Shown: one piece after another, positions 1 through 5,748 of the stretch | How positions within the stretch are numbered: position 1 is the first letter of the stretch | Layout: each line of letters begins with the position of its first letter | Assembly (NCBI GenBank): GCA_023151335.1 | Contig: JAKLJF010000201.1 | Location: 1 to 8,155, forward strand | Direction: 5' to 3' | DNA from: Thermoanaerobaculia bacterium | GTDB lineage: Bacteria; Bacteroidota; Bacteroidia; Chitinophagales; Saprospiraceae | Length of the DNA: 8,155 bases | Translations under genes and position numbers: made by a program | Notes under the pieces: model-generated | Databases searched by the model: none | What the model saw: only the letters and a program-made list of their open reading frames with translations | What the model was told of the DNA's origin: nothing

Positions 1-50
1 AACTTTGTGCGGGCAGGACGGGCACCCTTTTGCCGGTCGCGGGAACGATT

Positions 51-92
51 GTCATAACTTTTTGATTATAAACTCATTAAATTATGACTTTG
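51..92 (+). promoter_or_regulatory. Promoter of the MerR/B12 gene with overlapping inverted repeat
   Basis: A Bacteroidota-type promoter is visible: TTTG at 61-64, a 20-nt spacer, then TGACTTTG at 85-92, one mismatch from the -7 consensus TAnnTTTG. Transcription would begin near 97-99, leaving a leader of only about 13 nt before the ATG at 112. A long inverted repeat encloses it: GTCATAACTT (51-60) and AAATTATGAC (79-88) match at 9 of 10 positions across an 18-nt centre. The right arm overlaps the -7 element and the left arm abuts the -33 element, as expected for a repressor operator. Autoregulation by the downstream MerR protein is the natural guess but is inference. Confidence 0.55.
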
Positions 93-111
93 CCCGATCA
101 ACAATAGAAAC

Positions 112-1020
112 ATGGCGATTTATTCCATCCGAGATCTGGAAAAACTTACCGGAATCAAGGCGCATACCATACGGATGTGGGAACAGCGCTATCACCTCGT
201 TGCGCCCGCCCGCACCGATACCAATATCCGGTACTACACCGACGAAAACCTGCGGCACCTGTTCAATGTGGCCCTGCTGAACCGTTATGGCTACAAGATC
301 AGCAAGCTGGCTAAAATGCAGCCGCAGGAAATCGCCGCGCGGGTGGCGGAGATCGCCGAAAGCAACGGCAGCGCCAATTCACAGGTCGACGCCCTGACGC
401 TCGCCATGATCGACCTGGACGAAATAGCCTTCGACCGGATTTTTTCTACTTACGCCTGGGAACACGGCTTCGAAAAAACCATGCTCGAACTGGTGTACCC
501 TTTTCTCGACAAGCTGAACGTGCTGTGGCTCACACACAGCGTGAGCCCGGCACATGAAAAGTTCATCACCAACCTCATCCGCCGCAAGCTGATGTGCGCC
601 ATCGACAAGGAACCCTCCGACAGCCAGCGGGAAGGCGCCAAATTTTTACTCTACCTGCCCGAAGGCGAAAGCCAGGAACTGACCCTGTTGTTCATGCACT
701 ACCTGCTGCGCAGCCGGCGCCAGAAAGTGGTGTACCTGGGCCCCCACACCTCCTTAGCCGACCTGCGCGACGCCTGCCAGCCCTTCCGGCCCGATTACGT
801 GTTTACCATCCTGCAGGAGCCGCTGGCCCGGCAATCGGTACAAAGTTATCTCGACAATGCCGCGCAGTCCATCACCACCGGCCGCCTCTTGCTCAGCGGC
901 GCCCAACTGTTCGTCAACCCCATCAAGCTGCCATCCAACGCCCAGGTGCTTGGCGGGTTGCCCGATGCTTTACAGTTTTTGGACCGCCTGGTAATAGAGC
1001 AGCGCGGAAACGGGCATTGA
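112..1020 (+). CDS. MerR-family regulator with CarH/LitR-like cobalamin-binding domain
   Basis: Cytoplasmic DNA-binding regulator of 302 residues. Residues 1-70 form a MerR winged helix-turn-helix (YSIRDLEKLTGI, then TIRMWEQRY, then the wing IRYYTDENL). Residues about 90-170 match the helical cap of CarH-type B12 photoreceptors, and about 175-295 the Rossmann-like B12-binding fold (VVYLG, later LLLSGAQ). In CarH the cap has a Trp followed ten residues on by Glu-His, and the fold carries E-x-H-x-x-G, whose His is the lower cobalt ligand. Here Trp139 and Glu149 are kept, but the residue after Glu149 is Lys150, and the second motif reads Glu186-Ser-Gln188-Glu-Leu-Thr191, so both ligand His and Gly are absent. 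Family membership is clear; cobalamin binding is doubtful. In relatives such regulators often control carotenoid genes, but none are visible here. The start is supported by the promoter just upstream and by MerR domain alignment from residue 4. Confidence 0.9.
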   Translation: MAIYSIRDLEKLTGIKAHTIRMWEQRYHLVAPARTDTNIRYYTDENLRHLFNVALLNRYGYKISKLAKMQPQEIAARVAEIAESNGSANSQVDALTLAMIDLDEIAFDRIFSTYAWEHGFEKTMLELVYPFLDKLNVLWLTHSVSPAHEKFITNLIRRKLMCAIDKEPSDSQREGAKFLLYLPEGESQELTLLFMHYLLRSRRQKVVYLGPHTSLADLRDACQPFRPDYVFTILQEPLARQSVQSYLDNAAQSITTGRLLLSGAQLFVNPIKLPSNAQVLGGLPDALQFLDRLVIEQRGNGH

Positions 1021-1118
1021 ATGCTCCAAAATTTCACCTTGCCATTGTTTTTACAACTGATGCGGATCATCCTGCGCGTCGCTCCCCGTCATGGATTTAT
1101 ATTGTTTTAGTCCGGAAA

Positions 1119-1148
1119 CTTGAACCCTTGAAGTACGGGGTTTATTTG
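1119..1148 (+). promoter_or_regulatory. Possible promoter of the 535-residue envelope protein gene
   Basis: CTTG at 1119-1122, an 18-nt spacer and TTTATTTG at 1141-1148, one mismatch from TAnnTTTG, would start transcription near 1154, about 20 nt before the ATG at 1174. A short direct repeat CTTGAA (1119-1124 and 1127-1132) and a weak AACCC/GGGTT inverted repeat (1123-1127, 1138-1142) lie in the same stretch. The remainder of the 1021-1173 gap shows no convincing gene or terminator. Confidence 0.35.
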
Positions 1149-1173
1149 TTTCATAAACTAAAACGAAAGCGCC

Positions 1174-2781
1174 ATGAAAAAGTATCTGATTGTCTTCCTG
1201 ATCTTGGGTGCAGGCATAATGTTTGTCGTTTACAGTTGCTCGATGGTGGGATTGGGTATCGGGGCGGCCATAGATGCCAGGAAAACCAGGAGTATTGCAG
1301 GATGGGAAGTATTTGAACTCCCAAAAGATGCAACTATTACCGTTTACCACAAAAATGGTTCATCGCCGGTCCGGGGCAAATTTAAGGGCGGGGCAATGGC
1401 AAATCCGGCTTTGGATACCGCCGTCAATGTCGTACTGATCGAAGTTCCCGGAAAACAGATCAGGGATATACCGGTGAGCGATATTAACTACATTGCAGTT
1501 AAACAAAAAACAAACACCGCGAAAATCATCGGATTTCTGGTCGGCTTAACGGCAGACGTTACTATCGTGGTTGTTGCAAATGAAATGTCAAGGTGGGAAT
1601 CCAATTTTATGCAGCCACCTGACACCGGCTCCTCCTGCCCCTATTTCTACAGTTTCGACGGCACGGATTACCGCCTCGACGCCGAATTGTTCGCCGGCTC
1701 TTTTTTTAAAAGCGCCGAACGCCCCGACTGGGACAATCTCGATCACCTGAAACCGGTCAACGGCGTTTACCGGATTAAAATGACAAACGAACTGGAGGAG
1801 ACACAATACGTGGATCATCTCCAATTGCTCGCCATCGACCACCCCGCCGGCAGCCGGGTGTATCCGTCCTATGGCGGGAAGTTGTTCACCCTGAATGAAC
1901 CCAAAGCGCCGCGCACCGCTCGCGATTACGCCGGCACAAACGTACTCGACCGTATAAATGCCAATGATGGGGAAGTCTGGCTGAGCAATCCGTTCGGCCG
2001 CGATCCGCAACAGCCGGAAGACCTGCGCGACGGGTTGACTTTGGAGTTTGACCGGCCCGCCAACACAACATCCGCGGCCCTGCTGCTGCGCGTGCAGAAT
2101 ACCGCGTGGAACTCCAGTCTGTTAAGAAATTTCCTGACACTGCCCGGCGATCAGCTTGACCAATGGTACGCCGCCCTGGAACAGTCCGACGAAGCGCACA
2201 ATGCGGTGCACCGCGCTATGATCCGGGAAACTGCCCTGCGGATACACCTCTGGGACGGCGCACAGTGGCGACCGTCCGGCCATGTGTGGGAAGTGGGTAC
2301 GGCCATTGCCAAAGACGTGGTGGCGGAAATCGACCTGACCGGCATTCCGGGCAATACCCTCAAACTCAAACTGGAATCCACACCGGGCCTGTGGCTGGTG
2401 AACAGCGTACAGGCCGACTTTTCCTACTACACTATCCCCCGCAATGCGCAGCCGGTGCCGGTGCAAAAAGCCGTGGATCAGGATGGCCGGGATGTTACCA
2501 CCTTGTTGCATCAAGCCGATAACCGGTATTATGAAATGACCAGAACCGGCGATGCGGTGGAGCTGGAATTCATGGCGCTTCCCCCCGGTAAGGGCAAGGA
2601 ACGCAGTTTCGTCCTGCAGGGCAGCGGTTATTATAAGGTGATGATGGAGCCCAATGGAACGCCGCGTATGGCGGAAGCGCAGGAACTGATTGAAAAACCC
2701 GGCGCCTTCGCGCGTTTTGCTGTTTCCACCCTCAATCAGGAAATAGCGAAATACCTGCGGACAACACACGTGGTTCAATAA
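1174..2781 (+). CDS. Uncharacterised envelope protein with Cys-Pro 'SCPYFYSFDG' domain
   Basis: A 535-residue protein whose function I do not recognise. Residues 1-21 are a charged-then-hydrophobic export signal (MKKYLIVFLI...) ending VYSC, so Cys22 could be lipidated, although Tyr at -2 makes a poor lipobox. Residues about 43-112 look like a small beta-rich domain (VRGKFKG, VLIEVPGKQIRDIPVSDINYIAV), a pattern seen in Bacteroidota lipoproteins. Residues about 115-135 form a second hydrophobic helix. The long remainder starts with Ser-Cys155-Pro-Tyr-Phe-Tyr-Ser-Phe-Asp-Gly and continues with LKPVNGVYR and TNELEETQYVD (204-214). From memory this resembles a conserved hypothetical family in several environmental phyla that combines a Cys-Pro-aromatic start with a beta-rich body. 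Base composition shifts near 1620: about 47% GC before (1201-1620) and about 56% after (1621-1980), counted by hand. No enzyme motif is evident. It is separated by 32 nt from the aminotransferase gene, which has its own promoter. Confidence 0.8.
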   Translation: MKKYLIVFLILGAGIMFVVYSCSMVGLGIGAAIDARKTRSIAGWEVFELPKDATITVYHKNGSSPVRGKFKGGAMANPALDTAVNVVLIEVPGKQIRDIPVSDINYIAVKQKTNTAKIIGFLVGLTADVTIVVVANEMSRWESNFMQPPDTGSSCPYFYSFDGTDYRLDAELFAGSFFKSAERPDWDNLDHLKPVNGVYRIKMTNELEETQYVDHLQLLAIDHPAGSRVYPSYGGKLFTLNEPKAPRTARDYAGTNVLDRINANDGEVWLSNPFGRDPQQPEDLRDGLTLEFDRPANTTSAALLLRVQNTAWNSSLLRNFLTLPGDQLDQWYAALEQSDEAHNAVHRAMIRETALRIHLWDGAQWRPSGHVWEVGTAIAKDVVAEIDLTGIPGNTLKLKLESTPGLWLVNSVQADFSYYTIPRNAQPVPVQKAVDQDGRDVTTLLHQADNRYYEMTRTGDAVELEFMALPPGKGKERSFVLQGSGYYKVMMEPNGTPRMAEAQELIEKPGAFARFAVSTLNQEIAKYLRTTHVVQ

Positions 2782-2791
2782 AGGCCGGTTT

Positions 2792-2799
2792 TATCTTTG
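2792..2799 (+). promoter_or_regulatory. Promoter -7 element TATCTTTG of the aminotransferase gene
   Basis: TATCTTTG is an exact match to the Bacteroidota TAnnTTTG -7 element. It lies 10 nt after the upstream stop codon and 14 nt before the ATG at 2814, so transcripts would have a leader of roughly 8-11 nt. No good -33 TTTG is present; TGGT at 2771-2774 (17-nt spacer) is the nearest candidate. The site argues that the aminotransferase gene is at least partly independent of the gene before it. Confidence 0.6.
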
Positions 2800-2813
2800 C
2801 CCTAAAACTGCCC

Positions 2814-3986
2814 ATGCTGAATCTGGAACAATTGCGCGCCGACACCCCCGGGTGCACGCATCGTATTCACCTGAACAATGCCGGTTCGGCCCTTCCGCCG
2901 GCGCCGGTGCTGCAGGCGATGCAAAAACACCTGGAACTGGAGGCCCGTATTGGCGGCTACGAAGCCGCCGACCAGGTCGCGGCGGACATTGCCGGTTTTT
3001 ACGACGCCGTTGCGCGGCTGCTGAATACGCGGTCGCGCAACATCGCTTTTGCCGCCAGCGCCACCGACGCCTACGCCCGCGCCCTGAGCGCCATTCCCTG
3101 GCAGCCCGGCGATGTGATCCTCAGCACCGAAAACGACTACGTTTCCAACCAGATCGCTTTTCTGTCCCTGCAAAAGCGGTTTCAGATACAACTGCTGCGG
3201 GCGCGTGACCTGCCCGAAGGCGGTGTGGACGTGGCCGATATGGAACGCCTGATCCGGGAACGCCACCCCAAACTGGTAGCGGTCACCCATGTACCTACCA
3301 ACAGTGGCCTGGTGCAGCCGGTGGAGGAGATCGGCCGGATCTGCCGGGCGGCCGGAGTCTGGTATCTGGTGGACGCCTGCCAGTCCGCCGGACAAATGCC
3401 GCTCGACGTGGAGCGTATCGGCTGCGATTTTTTATCGGCCACCATGCGAAAATTTCTGCGCGGCCCGCGCGGGGCGGGTTTTCTGTACGTGTCCGACCGG
3501 GTGCTGGACACAGGCCTGGAACTGCTGCTACCCGACATGCGCAGCGCCAACTGGACGGGTCCGGATACCTATGATCCCGCCCCGGATGCCCGCCGCTTCG
3601 AATACTGGGAAATGCCGCCCGCTCTCCTCCTCGGCAGCAAAGCCGCCGCCGAATACGCCCTGGCTGTGGGTATGGACCGGATTGAAGCCCGCGTCCGCCA
3701 ACTGGCGGGTCTGACCCGCCGCCTGTTGGCAGATTTACCCGGCGTGCGCGTGCTCGATCAGGGGCGCTACCTGTGCGGCATCGTGACGGCGCATCACCCC
3801 GCCTGGGATAGTAAAACATTGATGGAAGGGATGTCGCAACGCGGCATCAACGTACGAACATCTCCGCTGTACGTGGCGCAGATCGATTTTCCGCGAAAAA
3901 GGGTGGAGTGGGCGCTGCGTATTTCGCCGCACTATTATAATACGGAGGAAGAGATTGAACGGGCGATTAGGGCAATTCCACTATAA
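2814..3986 (+). CDS. Class V aminotransferase-fold PLP-dependent enzyme (cysteine desulfurase/epimerase-like)
   Basis: Cytoplasmic fold-type I PLP enzyme, 390 residues, a normal full length. Visible landmarks in order: the N-terminal substrate-side loop HLNNAGSALPP (19-29); Ser82-Ala-Thr84-Asp85 for PLP phosphate contact; YLVDACQSAGQ with Asp187, which pairs with the pyridine nitrogen, and Gln190; SATMRKFLRGPRGAGFLYV with Schiff-base Lys213; and near the C terminus LRISPHYYNTEEE, with Arg369 likely to bind the substrate carboxylate. The RKFLRGPRG signature is typical of the SufS/isopenicillin N epimerase/C-S lyase branch. True cysteine desulfurases carry a catalytic Cys on a C-terminal loop; the corresponding stretch here (INVRTSPLYVAQIDF) has none, so persulfide transfer is unlikely and a lyase, epimerase or other eliminase activity is more plausible. 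The substrate cannot be named. No suf/isc genes are adjacent. The 3' end overlaps the convergent kinase gene by 20 bp. Confidence 0.88.
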   Translation: MLNLEQLRADTPGCTHRIHLNNAGSALPPAPVLQAMQKHLELEARIGGYEAADQVAADIAGFYDAVARLLNTRSRNIAFAASATDAYARALSAIPWQPGDVILSTENDYVSNQIAFLSLQKRFQIQLLRARDLPEGGVDVADMERLIRERHPKLVAVTHVPTNSGLVQPVEEIGRICRAAGVWYLVDACQSAGQMPLDVERIGCDFLSATMRKFLRGPRGAGFLYVSDRVLDTGLELLLPDMRSANWTGPDTYDPAPDARRFEYWEMPPALLLGSKAAAEYALAVGMDRIEARVRQLAGLTRRLLADLPGVRVLDQGRYLCGIVTAHHPAWDSKTLMEGMSQRGINVRTSPLYVAQIDFPRKRVEWALRISPHYYNTEEEIERAIRAIPL

Positions 3987-5457
3987 ACACGCTCCCCTTC
4001 CCCGGCTCGCTTTCCACCCGTATCGTGCCGCCGTGCTGCCGCAGCACCTGTACTATGTAGCTCAGGCCCAGCCCGTGGCCTTTCACGTCGTGCCGGTCGC
4101 CCGTGGGTACGCGGAAGAACTTGTCGAATATTTTGGACTGGTATTCCGGCGGGATGCCGGCGCCGTTGTCCTGTATGCGCAGCCGGATCGTTTCGGGCGT
4201 TTTTTCCAGGGAAACGTTTATTTCCGGCGCTTCGCCGCCATATTTCAGGGCGTTGTCGAGCAAATTGAAGATTACGCCGGACAGGTGCAGCCGGTCGCCG
4301 GTAAAACTGAAGTCCGTTCCTTCCGGCGCATGAAAGCGGATAACTGCCCCGGCGCGTTCTGCCTGGAGCGTCATGGCGGTGATGACCTGCCGCGCCAGGG
4401 CGGCCAGGTCGAGCGTTTCGGCTTGCAGGCGCTGTTCCTGCTGTTCGAACATCGACAGGCGCAGCACTTTATCCACCAGCAGCGAGAGGCGGTCGAGTTC
4501 GAGTTTGGAGAGCGACAGGTATTCGCGGGTTTTGGCCGGGTCGCGCAGGGCTTCGAAGTCGCTGAGCGCTTCGAGGGCCACTCCTACCGTGGTGATAGGC
4601 GTTTTCAGCTCGTGGGTGACGTTGCTGATGAATTCGTTTTTCAATTGCGTCAGGCGTTGTTGCTGACGCAAACTACGGAAGATCAGCACGAACGCTGCCG
4701 CGGTGACGCTGAAAAGCAGGAGGGCAAATGCGGCGTCGGGCAACATTTGCCTTAACAAATAGCCCTTGTACTCCGGGAACAGGGCCGCGTAAAACCGGGG
4801 AGTCAGAATACCCGCAAAAGCCGGCTGAGTGGCCAGGCCGGGCGATGTGATATGAAAAGGTAAACTGTCGGTTTGATATAGCCGGAAAGTGAGCCGGATG
4901 CCCGCTGCGGCGAGGCCCGAGCGGTAGGCCGCCTCCAGTTCCGCTGTTGGCAAAGTGTCCTTTTCGATCCGGAAAATCTGTTCGCCACCGCCAATCCGGC
5001 GGATCTTCCCGGGCAAATTGAGCAGCAGACGGTCTACGCCACTACCAGGGGCCGGGGCAAGCGTATCGGTGGTGGCAATGAACACCTGCATATTGTTGTA
5101 CCGGATGCTATCGCTTTGCAGGCGATCGTCATTTTTACCTTCAATACGGATGACGAGGTTGCTTTTTGTTTCAAAACGGGTGGGCAGAACACCATGGGGC
5201 GGCAATAACGGCTTGTGCTTCCAATGCCCGGTAAAGGGGGGTAAAGTGGCACTGTCAGGCGAAAAATTGCTCCTGGCCATACTCCGGCGCACCAGCGAAT
5301 CCTGCAGCGCGATCACCGTGCGTTGAAACACGTAGTCGGTCTGCTGCCGCAAATTGCCGTACTGTTCTTTCCACACCTGGCGCAACCAAAGTGCTTCAAA
5401 AACGGCCAGCAGCGCCAAACTGCTGACGATGAGCCAGATGAAACGGTTTTTGATCAT
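3967..5457 (-). CDS. Membrane sensor histidine kinase without adjacent response regulator
   Basis: Inner-membrane two-component sensor, 496 residues. TM1 is at about 7-26, followed by a periplasmic region of about 210 residues with no recognised sensor fold, and TM2 at about 241-260. No HAMP domain is obvious; a short linker leads directly to HisKA with NEFISNVTHELKTPITT, phospho-acceptor His282. The HATPase_c domain shows the N box (Asn398-Leu-Leu-Asp-Asn402-Ala-Leu-Lys-Tyr), G1 box DNGAGI (430-435), F box FDKFF (444-448) and G2 box GHGLGL (460-465), so it should be catalytically intact. The layout matches the common Bacteroidota HisKA kinases, which usually sit beside an OmpR-class response regulator. 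Here the kinase has its own promoter and its stop lies inside the convergent aminotransferase gene, so no regulator can be in its operon. It is divergent from the micro-lipoprotein/GLPGLI pair. The start ATG is supported by TM1 beginning at residue 7 and by the -7 element about 30 nt upstream. Confidence 0.92.
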   Translation of the reverse strand: MIKNRFIWLIVSSLALLAVFEALWLRQVWKEQYGNLRQQTDYVFQRTVIALQDSLVRRSMARSNFSPDSATLPPFTGHWKHKPLLPPHGVLPTRFETKSNLVIRIEGKNDDRLQSDSIRYNNMQVFIATTDTLAPAPGSGVDRLLLNLPGKIRRIGGGEQIFRIEKDTLPTAELEAAYRSGLAAAGIRLTFRLYQTDSLPFHITSPGLATQPAFAGILTPRFYAALFPEYKGYLLRQMLPDAAFALLLFSVTAAAFVLIFRSLRQQQRLTQLKNEFISNVTHELKTPITTVGVALEALSDFEALRDPAKTREYLSLSKLELDRLSLLVDKVLRLSMFEQQEQRLQAETLDLAALARQVITAMTLQAERAGAVIRFHAPEGTDFSFTGDRLHLSGVIFNLLDNALKYGGEAPEINVSLEKTPETIRLRIQDNGAGIPPEYQSKIFDKFFRVPTGDRHDVKGHGLGLSYIVQVLRQHGGTIRVESEPGKGSVFIVELP

Positions 5458-5488
5458 AGTTCGCGGCGTAAAGCCGTTGATTCACAGA

Positions 5489-5496
5489 CAAAAGTA
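5489..5496 (-). promoter_or_regulatory. Promoter -7 element TACTTTTG of the kinase gene
   Basis: On the minus strand TACTTTTG matches TAnnTTTG exactly; transcription would start near 5482-5484, giving a leader of about 25 nt. No convincing -33 element is seen, which could mean activator dependence. A small 4-bp hairpin (CGGC 5464-5467 / GCCG 5473-5476) falls in the leader and is probably too weak to matter. Confidence 0.55.
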
Positions 5497-5525
5497 GCCT
5501 CTTTTACGGCCTTTATGCCGAAGCA

Positions 5526-5562
5526 TTAACCTTAATTAACCTAATATCAAGGTCGCTTAACC
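5526..5562 (+). promoter_or_regulatory. Three phased TTAACC repeats, candidate response-regulator site
   Basis: TTAACC occurs at 5526-5531, 5536-5541 and 5557-5562. The repeat starts are 10 and 21 bp apart, so all three lie on about the same face of the helix. The last copy sits where a -33 element would be relative to the -7 element at 5584-5591 (21-nt gap), and that promoter lacks a proper -33 TTTG. OmpR/PhoB-class regulators typically bind direct repeats spaced 10-11 bp at such positions, for example TT(A/T)ACA repeats for Bacillus PhoP. The regulator's identity is unknown; a partner of the divergent kinase is an attractive but unproven candidate. Confidence 0.45.
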
Positions 5563-5583
5563 TGGGTGGCCGGCGTACTCCCG

Positions 5584-5591
5584 TACTTTTG
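5584..5591 (+). promoter_or_regulatory. Promoter -7 element TACTTTTG of the micro-lipoprotein/GLPGLI operon
   Basis: This is an exact TAnnTTTG match, with predicted transcription start near 5597 and a leader of about 25 nt before the ATG at 5623. A partial duplicate of its core, CGTACT, occurs 8 bp upstream (5574-5579 and 5582-5587). No canonical -33 element is present; a TTAACC repeat occupies that position. Confidence 0.6.
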
Positions 5592-5622
5592 TGCCTGAAA
5601 TCGGAAAACAAGCCGTCGCACC

Positions 5623-5745
5623 ATGAAAAAAATTTGCCTGATTGCACTCATACTTTTGGCCGGCAGCCTGTTCATCGCTTGCCAGTCAAATAAAGAAGAC
5701 AACTGGGAGTATTTTGGAGAATCAGATCACCAACTAAATCGTTAA
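5623..5745 (+). CDS. 40-residue micro-lipoprotein
   Basis: A short reading frame beginning MKKICLIALILL and ending QLNR. The N terminus is a classic export signal: Lys2-Lys3, then a hydrophobic core to residue 19, with Phe-Ile-Ala-Cys20 as a plausible lipobox (Phe at -3 is less usual than Leu). The mature form would be a lipidated peptide of only 21 residues, hydrophilic with a net acidic body containing two aromatic positions (Trp28, Tyr30). It has no Asp next to Cys20. The reading frame is supported by a consensus promoter about 30 nt upstream and by a gap of only 3 nt to the next ATG, which suggests translational coupling with the GLPGLI gene. The mature part is AT-rich (about 40% GC over 5701-5740) compared with its neighbours. 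I know no named family. It could alternatively be a leader peptide, but the intact signal plus Cys favours a real lipoprotein. Confidence 0.65.
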   Translation: MKKICLIALILLAGSLFIACQSNKEDNWEYFGESDHQLNR

Positions 5746-5748
5746 ACG

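Noticed and set aside
1..7. AACTTTG at the window edge, which would be an exact TAnnTTTG if the preceding base is T
   Set aside because: The deciding base lies outside the window, and no gene follows close enough to use it other than the MerR gene, which has a nearer promoter.
1021..1110. A 29-codon frame beginning ATG immediately after the MerR gene's stop codon
   Set aside because: It has no recognisable signal, motif or independent promoter. Direct stop-start adjacency alone is weak, and the peptide looks like translated intergenic sequence.
3295..3819. A 174-codon minus-strand frame inside the aminotransferase gene
   Set aside because: It is an Arg/Pro/Gly-rich shadow of the well-supported PLP enzyme.
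3955..4755. A 266-codon plus-strand frame opposite the kinase gene
   Set aside because: The opposite strand encodes an intact histidine kinase with all its boxes; the plus-strand frame is low-complexity antisense coding typical of GC-rich genes.
5532..5539. TTAATTAA palindrome in the divergent promoter region as an operator
   Set aside because: It arises from the overlap of two AT-rich stretches next to TTAACC repeats; the direct-repeat reading explains more of the region.
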